Of a stretch of 64,000 nt of DNA, positions 33,553 through 44,429 are shown piece by piece. The position numbers and the translations under genes are program-made. The notes under the pieces were generated by a model that made no database searches, had not been told where the DNA came from, and worked only from the letters and a program-made list of their open reading frames with translations. Source of the stretch: Patella vulgata (lineage: Eukaryota; Mollusca; Gastropoda; Patellidae); contig NC_065879.2 of the NCBI RefSeq assembly GCF_932274485.2, forward strand, positions 42,650,436-42,714,435. Reading direction: 5' to 3'. How positions within the stretch are numbered: the stretch's first letter is position 1; the number at the start of each line of letters is the position of its first letter.

Positions 33553-34652
33553 TTTTTAATTTTTAACAGACAAACACACGTGGGTTTGTTTTGATGCAGT
33601 CTAGATCACCCAATCCCTAAGCAAATCTCGTATAATGGATATGTTAATAAAGCAAATGACTGGATGATCTAGACTTACTAATAAAAACAAAAGGGACTTC
33701 CTTTGACCTCATTTCGTGGTCTCTCGAAGTTGCTTAACGCCGTGAAATGACCATGATCAAATGAATAATGATCATATAAGGCCTCGTTGGCAATAAAAAC
33801 GACAAGAAGTGAGTATTGTGAGATGATCGCAGACGAAATGTCTTGAAAACGTGAAAACAAAGATGGCGGCTGAAATACCTTTTATATACTATAATATGGT
33901 CAAGCAGTAGTAAGAAGTTTTATTTTAATCCCTTCAAGTGCCTGTGCCCTAATGATGGTTGAGTTAGATCACTCAACAAATTCAGCCTGTTTAAATCCAA
34001 CCTCAAAACATGCGACCTTTAATTTTATGCTTATATCACATAACTTCCCGAATTATGGCCCTTGATCATATGAAAAATTGCGTTTTGAGCTTGTGGTCCC
34101 TCTAAGAGTTTTTATCCAATTTAAAAAAATGTTTGAATACATCGCCGTTACACCCTAATGATGGTTGAGTTGGATCACTCACCAAATTCAGCCTGTTTAA
34201 ATCCAACCTCAAAACATAGGCATACATTTGTATATGAGTTATTGATAGTTTTTATTCATTTATTATTATGTATATACTGTGTAGTATGCCCATGTAAAGA
34301 CGGTTGAGACAATTTTTGTTTAATGGTCTATAAACAATATATATTGTTATTATTATTTTGTGAAAATCAGACCAAAACTGCCAGAAAATGGCCGCCCCTC
34401 GTATGCTATAATAGTGTAAAAATATGGTATATCAAGGTTGTGGACTCTCTAGAGGTCACAATTTTTTTCCGATTTTGATGAAACTTAAAACATATCTTTA
34501 TTAAGATCTCAGTCACTTTTGATATTTGCGCATTTCAGACCATAACTTTCTGGATTATGGCCCCTGATTGTACAAAAAAACGCTTTTGTTTTTTAGCTTG
34601 TTCTCTATCCATCTCTTGCAAAATGTGGGCGTATCTTGCCTGGCAGTCGCTG

Positions 34653-35085
34653 ATTTGATATAAGGTTAATTTCATTGAGTGCTTGTTGTGATGTTTTTGT
34701 GATAAGGATAATCTTATTTTGACTAAGTTAGTGCTTGCTGTGATGTGTTTGTCTTGCTGAAAAGTGTTTTTTTTATATTATATAAGGATAATGGTTTTAT
34801 GACTTAATTAGTGCTTCTTGTTTTGTAATTAACCTTTAAATATAATAAATATATTTAAAATGAGTAAACCAGTTATATGTGCATTGGGGTGGGGGTAAAA
34901 GTAATGGGTAATGGTAATTAATTACATTGCTAAAAATGAGAAAGTAATTATAATGAGTACTTTCAAAAAGTAATGGTAATGTAATTAATTACATTTCCAA
35001 TTTAATGGCCCCAGCCCTCTGCCATATTCATGAGGCAATGAAGCTTATTATTTTCTTTTCTGACGTGGTTTCCCCTTATCATTGG
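34653..35085. repeat. Short tandem motifs and a likely hAT end
   Basis: TTAGTGCTTGTTGTGATG-like words and ATAAGGATAAT recur at about 34680-34830. At 34890-35010 runs of TAATGGTAATTAATTACATT lead to GGCCCCAGCCCT, a sequence typical of a hAT right end whose partner is not present. Confidence 0.4.
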
Positions 35086-35332
35086 TGTAGTACGGAGGGC
35101 CTGACAAGGACAGCTGTCTAGTCGGTCAGATGGGACGGAAAACCAAGGTCCTGTGTACACATTGGCATGCACGTAAAAGATCCCTTGGCAGTTGGAATTC
35201 GATATAAGAGTAGGCCATAGTGCCGCTGCTATGGCCAAAATTTCCCTCATAGCACACTGCATGGTTTATGCCCTTCTTCATTAACCCAGTCAGAGCAGAA
35301 CAATAGGATGTTAAACCCCATTTCATTTCATT
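35086..35332 (+). repeat. SINE-like repeat, type 2
   Basis: It contains GGTCCTGTGTACACATTGGC, CACGTAAAAGATCCCTTGGC, CTCATAGCACACTGCATGG and the 3' end GTTAAACCCCATTTCATTTC. Copies occur at 46655-46866, part at 44430-44545, and an inverted 3' fragment at 36779-36838. The tail repeats TTTCA. No clear pol III boxes were established. Confidence 0.65.
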
Positions 35333-36675
35333 GTTCTCCGCCTTTCAAAGTAAGCAGGGGACTATTAAAATGGGTTTGTCTGTCTGTCCATCTGTCCATC
35401 CGTCACACTTTTTGTGACTCTAATTGAGCTAGAATTTTCAAACTTGGTGTAGGTGTTTATTAGGTAGATGCCTTGATAGAGTTTGAAGATGAGCATTTTC
35501 TGCTTAGGGTAAGCAGATATAAGCAATTTGATTAGTTGATGCTTTGGGACACAATAACTTTAGTTCTGATTGAGATTGATCAAACTTGGTGTATAGTTTC
35601 ATACATCAGTACCTTGACTAAGTTTGATAATGGATATTTTCTGCTCGGGGTAAGCAGAGCGATGAGCAATTTGATTGGTTGAGACTTTGGAACACAATAA
35701 CTCTCCTAAGAGCAAAAATGCTCACACTTGGTATAGGTGTTTATTAGGTGAATGCCTTGATGGATTTCGAAGATGAGAATTTTCTGCTTAGGGTAAGCAG
35801 AGATAAGCAATTTGATTGGTTGATATTTTGGGACATGATAACTTTAGTTCTAATTAAGTGAGAGTGATGAAACTTTGTGTATGGCTTCTTCACATCAATA
35901 CCTTGACTAAGTTCGATAATGAACATTTTCTTTTGAGCGATAAGCAGTTTGATTGGTTGATACTTTAGGATACGATAACTTTAGTTCTAATTAAGTGAGA
36001 GCGATGTAACTTGGTGTATGGTTTCGTCACATCAATACCTTGACTAAGTTCGATAATGAACATTTTTTTTCTGAGCGATAAGCAATTTGATTGGTCGAGA
36101 CTTTGAAACACAATCTCTCCTTCTAATGGAAGTAGAATGTTCAAACTTGGTGTAGGCGTTCATTAGGTGAATGCCTTGATGGAGTTCGATGATGAACATT
36201 ATCTTCGTACGGTAAACAGAGATGAGCAATTTGATTGGTTGATGCTTTTGGGCACGATAACTTTGGTTATAATTAAGTGAGAGCTGTGAAACTCCGAGTA
36301 TAGATTCATTATATCATTACCTTGACAAGTTTGATGAGAATTTTCTGCATAGGCTAAGGAGCGATAAGCAATTTGATTGGTCAAGACTTTGGAACATAAC
36401 AACTCTGCTTTTAATTGAGGTAGAATGTTTAAACTTGATGTTCATTAGGTGAATGTTTTGACGGAGTTCAATGATTAATGATTAACATTTCCCGCTAAAA
36501 CTAAGCAGAGCTAAACAATTTCCTTGACTTTGATTCTATCTGATAGAGAGTGTATAGTTAATAATCAGTTTGATTGCTCAATACTTTTGAAAAAGATAAA
36601 TGTGCAATTAATTAATATGTGTAATCTATTTATTTCAGGATTTAGGTGGGGGACATCAGCCTCACTGTTGGCTTG
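35333..36675 (-). mobile_element. Family B tandem-repeat element, copy 2
   Basis: Inverted relative to copy 1: starts CTCCGCCTTTCAAAGTAAGC and AGGGGAC, ends GTGGGGGACATCAGCCTCAC then TGTTGGCTTG. The core has several units with GGGTAAGCAGA, AAGCAATTTGATTGGTTGA and CAAACTTGGTGTAGGTGTTT. Confidence 0.75.
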
Positions 36676-37012
36676 TTTTCTTAATATTTTCAATGATTAC
36701 TGTTAGAGTTACCACCCTTAATCAGTTTGAAAAATCTTGTGGCCACTCTAGAGGCTAAAATTATTATTCTGTTTGTTTGAAATGAAATGGGGTTTAACGT
36801 CCTACTGTTCTGCCCCGACTGGGCTAATGAAAACGGGATGTTTGTTTGAACTTATGTTCATGAGAAGTCAATATTGATTTCTTTTGATCATTTTTTTGTA
36901 TCGTGTGAATGCTCATGTTACCCACAAAAGAATAATATATGACAACCTCTGTGGACTGCTCATGCAATAAAAAAAAATCTGCTGCAGACGTTGCCTGACA
37001 ACATATCTTTAT
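36676..37012 (+). repeat. Family A remnants split by a SINE fragment
   Basis: AAAAATCTTGTGGCCACTCT and GACAACATATCTTTATG at the end are family A core and tail sequence. Between them, 36779-36838 is the inverted 3' end of the type 2 SINE (GAAATGAAATGGGGTTTAAC). Confidence 0.6.
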
Positions 37013-37078
37013 GAAATCCCCAGGTGATCATTGCCTTATTATGTGTATGTTTATTAATTTGAATGATTTATATTACAG

Positions 37079-37215
37079 GGTTAGGATTTAGTATTGCTGG
37101 TGGAAAAGGAAATCAACACATTCCAGGAGATAATGGAATATTTGTAACTAAATTAATAGAAGGTGGTGCTGCTGAACAAGATGGCCGTGTTGCTGTTGGT
37201 GACAGACTTATTGCT
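37079..37215 (+). CDS. dlg1: Dlg exon: first half of PDZ2
   Basis: The 137-nt exon lies between TATTACAG and the donor GTACGT. It enters in phase 1 and leaves in phase 0. It encodes [20 protein letters not shown], then [20 protein letters not shown] and GDRLIA. This is the GLGF carboxylate-binding loop, the extended betaB-betaC loop with the Dlg-specific NQHIPGDN segment, and the GGAA...DGR...GD core. The segment is nearly identical in all Dlg/PSD-95 PDZ2 domains, so the gene identity is strong. PDZ2 binds C-terminal class I ligands of membrane proteins such as K+ channels and glutamate receptors. The preceding intron is about 25.8 kb and holds most of the mobile DNA of the window. The open frame runs a little past the donor into intron, but the family sequence and the next exon show that the splice is at GCT/GTACGT. 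Confidence 0.95.
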
Positions 37216-37496
37216 GTACGTAATTTTAAAGATAACTTTTTTCTTGCATCTGAGCCAGCTCTTAAAAGTTATTTAACCATCTCTCTTATATTTCAGTATT
37301 TTTAAATCCAGAGTAAAATTAGTCATTTTTATTGTATCTGATTCGTCAACAATCTGTATTCTGTACTGGAATTTGGCTTAGTAGTATTACATATTGTACT
37401 GTAGTATAAATACAATGGTGCCTGGTTATGGGAGAATGTACAGAGGACTATAAGTACTTGCAGTGGGTTATTGCTGGCTATTGAAAATTTGTTACA

Positions 37497-37587
37497 GTTT
37501 TTATACGCCCACATTGAAATGTGGTTGTATATTGTCGTTGCCCCCAGCCAGCTGGTGTCCACAATTGTTTGTAGACGCTCTAGTTAC
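37497..37587 (+). repeat. Family A left end, cut by a TTAA MITE
   Basis: TTTTTATACGCCCACATTG followed by its foldback GAAATGTGG and ATATTGTCGTTGCCCCC. The sequence stops at the MITE at 37588 and does not resume on its far side. Confidence 0.75.
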
Positions 37588-37991
37588 TTAAAGATACATT
37601 ATAGGAGATTCGGTAACGAGTTGGCAGTTCTTACTATAATAGTTAAACACTAGATAATGTAAAGGCAAATTGCTGAAAATTTCATTCAAATTGATCCACT
37701 ATGAACCGAGAACTAAGCGACTGAAATTTCCCCCTAGCCTCGGTCATCATTACTTAAGTCAGTACAATAAACAGCATAGTCTCGATTATCCATTTAATCG
37801 TTAAATCGAGAAGGAAAGTTGTGCAGTAAATCAGCTCACAATCCACTTAAGATCGCAGGCTAGCGCTGCCATCTAGAGTTGATAATGTCTTGATAGGTTA
37901 ATTAATGTCTAATTAATAATTTAGATAACATTTCAGGCCTAAAGAAAGATCTGCAATAGACAGATTTAGCTCTTGCATAATGTATGTTTAA
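37588..37991 (-). mobile_element. TTAA-flanked MITE, copy 2
   Basis: Inverted relative to copy 1: TTAA, AGATACATTATAGGAGATT, ..., GCATAATGTATGTTTAA. Full length, about 404 bp, in the intron between the two PDZ2 exons. The rest of that intron (37992-38625) shows nothing. Confidence 0.85.
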
Positions 37992-38625
37992 AGTAGCTAA
38001 GTCTCTAACTCAATATCATCCAAAATCTTCAACATTGAAAACACAAATTATTTGTCAATTTAAATCAACAGCAATGTTGTGATCTTACAAGGAAAAGATG
38101 GGCTTCTGATATCCAATATTTAAGACAAAATAAACATTTTATCATTGGTATACGAATCGTGTACCATAATGCGTTTTTAACAAGGGGCTCGAAGAACGAG
38201 ACTATACATATTCCACAAGTCATGTCAAACGGTGATGCCATAATTATTCTTATCCGGAGTGCATGCGCAATAAATACTATGTAGACTGGAATAACCCGAC
38301 TCTAGAAATTGTCTTTCGATTGAGACTTCTGGTGTATTTCGCCGAAAATAACTGATTTGAAATAAGCGTAAAAACGGAAACGATTGAATGTAAATCAGTT
38401 TATATACATTCATATTACATTATTATAATGTATTGTGATCCATTTGTGTTAATTCTAGCTCCTTTAAATAAGGATTGTTTATGCCAAGGACAATGTTTTT
38501 TGAAGACATCTATGGAAAATTCAGGTTGTCAAATTGTAACTAGTATAGATTTATAAATTGAATGGTATTATCTTCTCATAGTAATACCTACCAAGTAAAT
38601 ATTTTTATCTTGTCATTATTTTCAG

Positions 38626-38755
38626 GTAAATGAAGTTAATCTTGAAGATGTTACACATGAAGTTGCTGTACAAGCTCTGAAAGCTACTCAAGATGTTGTT
38701 CATTTAACAATCGCTAAACCCTCTTACATGCAAGATGCTGATTCATCTTTTACAG
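38626..38755 (+). CDS. dlg1: Dlg exon: second half of PDZ2
   Basis: The 130-nt exon lies between ATTATTTTCAG and the donor G/GTAATA. It enters in phase 0 and leaves in phase 1. It encodes [20 protein letters not shown], then [20 protein letters not shown] and SFT. This completes PDZ2: the betaE strand, helix alphaB beginning with the histidine (THE) that selects class I ligands (S/T-x-phi-COOH), the last strand [10 protein letters not shown], and the start of the PDZ2-PDZ3 linker. The join [18 protein letters not shown] matches the order in DLG proteins. The 1.4-kb intron before it carries a family A left end interrupted by a TTAA MITE. No damaging change is seen, so the domain looks functional. 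Confidence 0.95.
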
Positions 38756-39239
38756 GTAATAACAGTTAGTTGAACTTTTAAGTCATGTTACTAGACCTTT
38801 CTGCTTTATCCCACTGGATCTTGGGGGGAAAGTTTACAAATTACCGGGCCATAATGTGTAGAACTAGCCCATTTACCATGTTTGAAAGTTTCAGCTCAGA
38901 ATATTGAGCCTCTTGGTACTGGTTGCCAATAAAGATTATAGCAGTTATGTAAATGTTTTAGACTATTTAGAGTATATGTGACTATGCAATACCATTTGTA
39001 TAGTAAAGGTGATTAAAAGAAGCAGTTGCCACAAAATTCTATTACCCACTGGAAGAGACTCATTCCCCCAAAAAGTATAGCTTGAAGTTATCACAGCACA
39101 GCAAACAACTGACACTGTAGCTTGGGTATCATTTAATCTTGTGTATTTAGCATTAATTTCTTTTACATTCATTCAATATCAAATATTTGTTTAAAAATTG
39201 TTTAAAATCACCAAAAATCATCTAATTTGTACTTGTGTC

Positions 39240-39538
39240 CAGTTTAAAGCTGACCATTCAATTTTGGTAATGCTTACGTTCACTTTTGTGCATTTTGGCT
39301 TTGATGTAATGAAACCATGGCAGACTTGAGAATTGTCGCATTTCGGCTCGTTGGTCGTTCTCATTTTTTCGACCCATGGTGATAAGAGAATTTTAAACAA
39401 TAATATCCAAGATGCATTCCTTACTTTGCATGCCGTATGAAGAATCGACAGTAAACGGAATTCAGCTATCAATAAAATTCTCTTCGAAAAGAAAATGATT
39501 GGACATTTTGTTTATTTCCATTTAAGGCCTATAAATTA
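39240..39538 (+). repeat. hAT-3-related sequence, part 1
   Basis: GCCGTATGAAGAATCGACAG, TAAACGGAATTCAGCTATC and CTCTTCGAAAAGAAAATG match 3340-3440 inside hAT-3. It is broken at 39539 by a family A element and continues at 40855. The intron before it (38756-39239) shows nothing. Confidence 0.65.
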
Positions 39539-40854
39539 TTTTTATATGCCCACATTGAAACGTGGACGCTATATAGGCTAAAGTTAATATCCGATTGACT
39601 TTAAATTTATACACAGTGTTTAAGGTCATGAGACGAAGAAGCCTATTGATTTTCAACGATTTTCGATAATTATTGCCAGAGTTATGGCCCTTGATCACTT
39701 CAAAAAATCTTATGGACGCTTTATAGGTCAAAGTTAATATCCGATTGACTTTAAATTTATACACAGTGTATAACGTCATGAGACGAAGAAGCCTATTGAT
39801 TTTCAGCGATTTCCGATAATTACTGTCAGAGTTATGTCCCTTGATCACTTTGAAAAATCTTGTGGACGCTCTAGAGGCTAAAGTTAATATCCGAATAACT
39901 TTGAATTTATACACAGTGTTTAAGGTCATGAGACGAAGAAGTCTATTGATTTTCAGCAATTTATGATAATACTGCCAGAGTTATGGCCCATGATCACTTT
40001 GAAAAATCTTGTGGACACTCTAGAGGTCAAAGTTAATATCCGATTGACTTTATAAATTTATACACAGTGTGTAAGGTCATGAGACAAAGAAGCCTTTTGA
40101 TTTTCAGCGATTTCCGATAATTTTTTCCTGAGTTATGGCCCTTGATCACTTTTAAAAATCTTGTGGACGCTCTAGAGGCTAAAGTTAATATCCGATTGAC
40201 TTTAAATTTATACACATTGTTTAAGGTCATGGGACAAAGAAGCCTATTGATTTTCTGCAATTTCCGAAAATTACTGCCAGAGTTATGGCCCTTGATCACT
40301 TTGAAAAATATTGTGGATGCTCTAGAGGCTAAAGTTAATATCCGATTGACTTTAAATTTATACACAGTGTTTAAGGTCATGAGACGAAGATTCCTATTGA
40401 TTTTCAGCAATTTCCAATAATTACTGCCAGAGTTATGGCCCTTTATCACTTTGAAAGATCTTGTGGACGCTCTAGAGGCTAACGTTATCATCCGATTGAC
40501 TTCAGATTGATACACAGAGTTAACTTGAACAGCTAAATCCATGATGTTAAAAGTTTTGTATACTAAACGTTAGCATGGGGCAGAACTTTTTATAAACCAA
40601 ACAAATTCTAATGGTTTTCTGATAATTACTTAATGAGTTGTTACTCTTAATCAGATTTTAATGTATTATAAATGTTTCATTACCGAAAAAAGTAAAAGTA
40701 TGCGACAACTCTTGTTGACTGCCCGGACGATATATAGCTGCTGTGGGCGTATGTTTCGTTGCCTGGCAACCTATCTTTGTTTGCATAAGAGTTTCATATA
40801 ATTTACAACCATTATAAAATTAAAAATGTTTCGTTGCCTGGCAACCTATCTTTT
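39539..40854 (+). mobile_element. Family A element, copy 6, with a doubled right end
   Basis: It starts TTTATATGCCCACATTGAAA and has a core of seven or so 150-bp units (39560-40510) of the same kind as 28921-29890, again largely open on the - strand. The right end TTTCGTTGCCTGGCAACCTA plus TCTT occurs twice (40774-40797 and 40830-40853). Between the two ends lies a sequence (GCATAAGAGTTTCATATAAT then TTACAACCATTATAAAATTA) also present at about 32393-32445 in the 31285-33348 element. Confidence 0.8.
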
Positions 40855-41150
40855 TAAAGATGATCTGAGATATCTAATAATCACCGCTTGGATTAATTAT
40901 TCAGGCTTTATCATTGACCCGTGACAGTTGATTAGTATTACTCAATGACACACACCGCTTGTCGATTAATTTACATAATCGGCCACGTGGTTTTGAATAA
41001 CACTCAACGGCAATCTATATACGATCAGAATTAATTTTTTTCTGTCACTTATCAGAGTGAATCGCATGTAGGTACCCAAAAACATTATCGCCAAATATTT
41101 ATCGCACGCTTGAGCCAGCCACATAACCATAATGTTTTGCATGCAGTGTC
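40855..41150 (+). repeat. hAT-3-related sequence, part 2
   Basis: TAATCACCGCTTGGATTAAT, ACAGTTGATTAGTATTACTC and GAGTGAATCGC match 3470-3720 of hAT-3, continuing the part broken at 39539. Its distal end (AACATTATCGCCAAATATTT, CATAACCATAATGTTTTGCA) recurs inverted at 50270-50430. Confidence 0.65.
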
Positions 41151-41884
41151 TGGGTCAATCAGCAAACGAGTTGTGTAGACAGTCTGGCAACGGGTGGAGT
41201 TTGTTTATATTTTTTAGGGGTTTTAAAACTCGATTGTATCTGTTCAAAATCAAACTCGATTGTATCTGTTCAAAATCAATTTATCGACAATATTTTGATC
41301 ATATTTGTAAACTAGAGATTCTCCGTTTTACAACGATGGCAATTATTTTGCAAGAGGAATGACCGGTCGTCCTGCTGCGAGTGAGGAAAAATAACTAAGA
41401 AATAGGACAGATTTAAGAATACGGTACTCTTAAAAAAGGTTCAAATACAGGTGTTCTAAAATCTTTTATTGCTATTTTGATCTTTTGTGTCGATAAATAT
41501 TATATATATAGACTCATTTTTATGAAAATCTCAAGTTCGATCAAAATCAGTATTTTCACTTATTTTGTCTTTAGTCCAAAATTATGTTTTGCGAATTCCA
41601 ACTCAATTTGCGGTAGGCGGTCACATTTGATGGTTGGCATAAATCATGACATTAAATTCATTTATAGACTTAAACTTACATGATTGTAACATTCTGTTTT
41701 CATTTCACCTAGTTATGTTTACATTTCGTCTGGACAATTTGGATTCCTAATGATGGATATAAAAAAAAACATGATGCATCTTCATGTAGTTATTGCCATA
41801 TTTTGTTACTTCATCATAAATCTTTTAAATTTTGGAAGTAAATGATATGGACATCTATTTCATTTTTTTATCTGAAAATTTCAG
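41151..41884 (+). other. Dlg intron, nothing recognised
   Basis: A 22-base duplication (AAACTCGATTGTATCTGTTC and following bases) lies at 41226-41275. No gene or element was recognised. Confidence 0.5.
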
Positions 41885-41984
41885 GACAACATAATGAACA
41901 AGCTATAGTGGCCAACACTAATAATTCCTATAGAAACACTCCAACTCCTCCTGCAAAGGTCTTAGAGCAAGAAGAACCAACCAG
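41885..41984 (+). CDS. dlg1: Dlg exon: PDZ2-PDZ3 linker
   Basis: The 100-nt exon lies between an acceptor (AAAATTTCAG) and the donor AG/GTATAG. It enters in phase 1, which fits the previous exon, and leaves in phase 2. It encodes GQHNEQAIVANTNNSYRNTP, then TPPAKVLEQEEPTR with the last codon split. The sequence is low-complexity, polar and proline-rich, as expected for the flexible linker between PDZ2 and PDZ3. The phase match and the NTPTPP motif, which I recall from invertebrate Dlg linkers, are the main support. A linker of this kind is variable, and in the family it is a region of alternative splicing. The next constitutive exon, expected to lead into a GLGFNIVGGE-type PDZ3, was not found in the remaining 22 kb. 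Confidence 0.75.
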
Positions 41985-43235
41985 GTATAGAAGAAGATAA
42001 ATTGATGCATGCAGAGTTACATCCCTTGATTCCTGTCAGGAGGACATAACTCTAACAATCTTATTTTCCTTTTTTCTTACAATTACATCATATGATTAAA
42101 TATTATATCCTTTTAGACAGCCTAATTTAAGTTATTGGTAGGTAAATGGCAATGCATTGGCATGTTCGGTTTCCGAAACATAAATTTTGACACATTAGAA
42201 TTGCAAATTATGTTGAGAATTCATCAACGTTTAAGGGATAATAATAAGAAATCAAATGATGTTTTTTACTTGTTGTTTTGTGAAATGTTGTGAATTTTTA
42301 TGAAAATTAATAATATAAATGTTTAAACATTCCTTATTGACGTTCAAGCGTATTATTCTGCAATATGGATAAATTGATTCCTTGTTGATTAGTTCTACTT
42401 TAAACAGTGGATTTACACAGCATATTTATATAGCATGCAGCTCATATACAGCATAATTTAACACCACTCACCATATTGATGTCTATTTATACACTATCAT
42501 TGTTTACATTTAGATATTGTCAACTAGTTGATCTTCTAATTCTATGTGACATATAATTATTATAATATTTATTAAGGGAAATCCCCTGTAATTTTATCGA
42601 AATCTTGATGTTGTGAAAAATTATACTGGATTTTTACTATATATTTCCTTGATGTTGTGACTTCCATATTTGATGCTTTAAAATTTTCATTTTAGACAAA
42701 TTTAGCATACCCTTTAGGGTTTTTTTTTTTCGATTGAAATTTATCATGATTTCCAGTTAGTCATATCTTATCGTAGGCGATTTAGGTAATGTCTTTAGGA
42801 TTGTTAGTGTATTGGCATATTATTAGTTAGCACCAAGCTACAAACTAAGTCAAAACTTGCCATATTTACATACTTATATTGGTACATTTAATTTTATTAC
42901 ATGTATTCACCTACATATTCACATTCCATTATATCCCATCATTTCAACATCTATTGTGTTGATGAATTTACATGGAATATAAAGGGCACAACGGTTGATG
43001 CATAAGCGACAAGTAATTTGCTTTTCCAACAGTAGAAAGTAACTGAATAAATATATTATATGCTTTAATAGTAGAAGAACTATATACCTTACAGCATTTT
43101 AATATAATTCACAAAGGAAAGCATGTTCCATTTTATGAATAAGTTGTTTTTTTGTTATGTACCGGTATTAATATTCCCACTCTTGAGACAGTGATTTACA
43201 AATAAATCTTTTTTGTTATTTACCCTGAGTTGCAG
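41985..43235 (+). other. Dlg intron, nothing recognised
   Basis: AT-rich sequence with short homopolymers, for example a T run near 42720. No shared repeat was noticed. Confidence 0.5.
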
Positions 43236-43351
43236 TGAACGAGAGGCATACAACTACAAGAGTGCTTCCTCCATCACTGGAAGACTAACCCAAATTAGCA
43301 TACTTCACCCATTAAGCTACACATATCATTCCCTTAGCTCCAAATTTATCT
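43236..43351 (+). other. Candidate alternative 3' terminal Dlg exon
   Basis: A good acceptor with a pyrimidine-rich tract (TTTTTTGTTATTTACCCTG then AGTTGCAG) precedes an open frame. In the phase 2 needed after the 41885-41984 exon it reads SEREAYNYKSASSITGRLTQ and then ISILHPLSYTYHSLSSKFI before a TGA. No GT donor is obvious before the stop, and AATAAA lies about 75 nt beyond it (near 43427). If real, it would end a short Dlg isoform after PDZ2. Nothing in memory matches the peptide, so this may be chance. Confidence 0.25.
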
Positions 43352-44185
43352 GAATAATTTGTATGGAAATGATGTTTCCATTTAAGCATGGCTTAAAATG
43401 ACTAAATCTCTTTGATTTAAAGTTTAAAATAAAGCTGTCATTGGATTTTATATGTTTACTGGGTTCCACTGTCAACACAGAAAGCAAAAAATAAAATTGA
43501 AGTTTGTAATGAAGAGGAAGGCGGTCTGTTTACTAATCTTTCGAAACAAAAATATGACCATATAGAGCTTTTGCTATCAATAATCAAAATAACATGTCAG
43601 ATCAACCCAAATCAGAATTTTATTTTGACCTTAAAGAGGTTTAGTTCCTTTAAGCTAAGTTTTTTTTAGGTCTTTTGTATGGAGAGTCATGAACACTGTT
43701 TAAGTTTACACTGAGAAAAAATTATTACAGCTTTTACATTTCAATCAGCACCTTTCATTATTGTTTAACATGCATTCACAGTTTTATTGAACATCATCAT
43801 GCTAGAAGTAGAAATAGAAAACACATTTAAAAAATGCTGCTAATTTATTGCATGTCCAGTACATGAAGAATGTTTAAATTTTAGATAAGTCAACAAAGTT
43901 GTCTTTTAATGTTGTGAAAACTGTTTGTTTTTGGTGAGTAAATATTGTTCACATTTAATTTGTAACTCAGTGCAGTTCATTTCTGTTGTAGTTACTTGCA
44001 CTATTTACTACAAATGAAAAGCAAGGTACTATAGATATATACAGTATGCCAATATTCTACATGGCCCATGGTCTGAATATGATTGCATGTGGACGCTGTA
44101 GTTGAATAGTAAGGAAACTGGACTTTCCACTGACAATATAAACTGTGTGTTTAGTTGTTTGAATGGATCAAAGACATCTCCTCTA
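43352..44185 (+). other. Dlg intron, nothing recognised
   Basis: AATAAA near 43427 could serve the candidate terminal exon. Otherwise no feature. Confidence 0.4.
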
Positions 44186-44420
44186 AATTGTTTGTGTGGG
44201 GTTGGATGGCTGAATGGTTTGCGTGTGCACGCTTCATCATAAGGTCTGTCATTGAGTCAACTGGCATGGTCTGTCCAACTTGTGGGTTTTCTCCAGGTCC
44301 TCCGGTTTCCTCCCACTATTAAAACCCCCTATGCGCAAGCAAACTATTGAAATGACATTGAACCATATGTTTGTGTCGAGTGGAGTTAAAACTCCATTTC
44401 TCTCTCTCTCTCTCTGTCTC
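44186..44420 (+). repeat. SINE, type 1, copy 1
   Basis: GGATGGCTGAATGGTTTGCG resembles a tRNA-type A box; further words are AAGGTCTGTCATTGAGTCAA, GGGTTTTCTCCAGGTCCTCC and TTGAACCATATGTTTGTGTC. It ends in a CT repeat. A B box could not be pinned down. A related copy lies at 44625-44900 and an inverted one at 52712-52925. Confidence 0.7.
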
Positions 44421-44429
44421 TAAATTGGT

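Larger units (their letters stand above)
30814..33946. mobile_element. Long-inverted-repeat DNA transposon with 8-bp duplication
   Basis: The termini are CACAGGCACTTGAAGGGATT and its exact inverse. Similarity continues inward for some 200-300 bases (CTTCTTACTACTGCTTGACA, GACATTTCGTCTGC, TTTTTATTGCCAACGAG). The flanks are the identical 8-mer CCCTAATG (30806-30813, 33947-33954). An 8-bp duplication fits hAT or P, but the CACAGG terminus and the long repeats are not typical of hAT, so the superfamily is open. It carries a PIF1-like helicase fragment (33353-33552) and is itself split by the 31285-33348 element. Confidence 0.88.
28842..34652 (+). mobile_element. Family A (pearl-like) element, copy 3, interrupted
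   Basis: The left end TTTTTATACGCCCGCATT and the right end GCAAAATGTGGGCGTATCTT plus GCCTGGCAGTCGC enclose a tandem core. The core is 150-bp units at about 28921-29890, then the more diverged AT-richer monomers also seen in copy 2. The core is interrupted by the 30814-33946 element, whose flanking CCCTAATG lies in family A sequence, and resumes at 33955 with GATGGTTGAGTT. Without the insertion the copy is about 2.7 kb. Confidence 0.85.

Noticed and set aside
37063-37305. The full 80-codon frame around PDZ2 as one unspliced CDS
   Set aside because: The frame past GDRLIAV leaves the PDZ fold at a GTACGT donor, and the missing half of the domain is found in the exon at 38626.
40033-40542. 169-codon - strand frame with 50-residue repeats
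   Set aside because: It follows from a stop-free 150-bp tandem repeat in a mobile element; no start context, splice signal or homology supports a gene.
44186-44260. tRNA gene
   Set aside because: Only an A-box-like word is present; there is no cloverleaf, and the same sequence recurs as part of a SINE.
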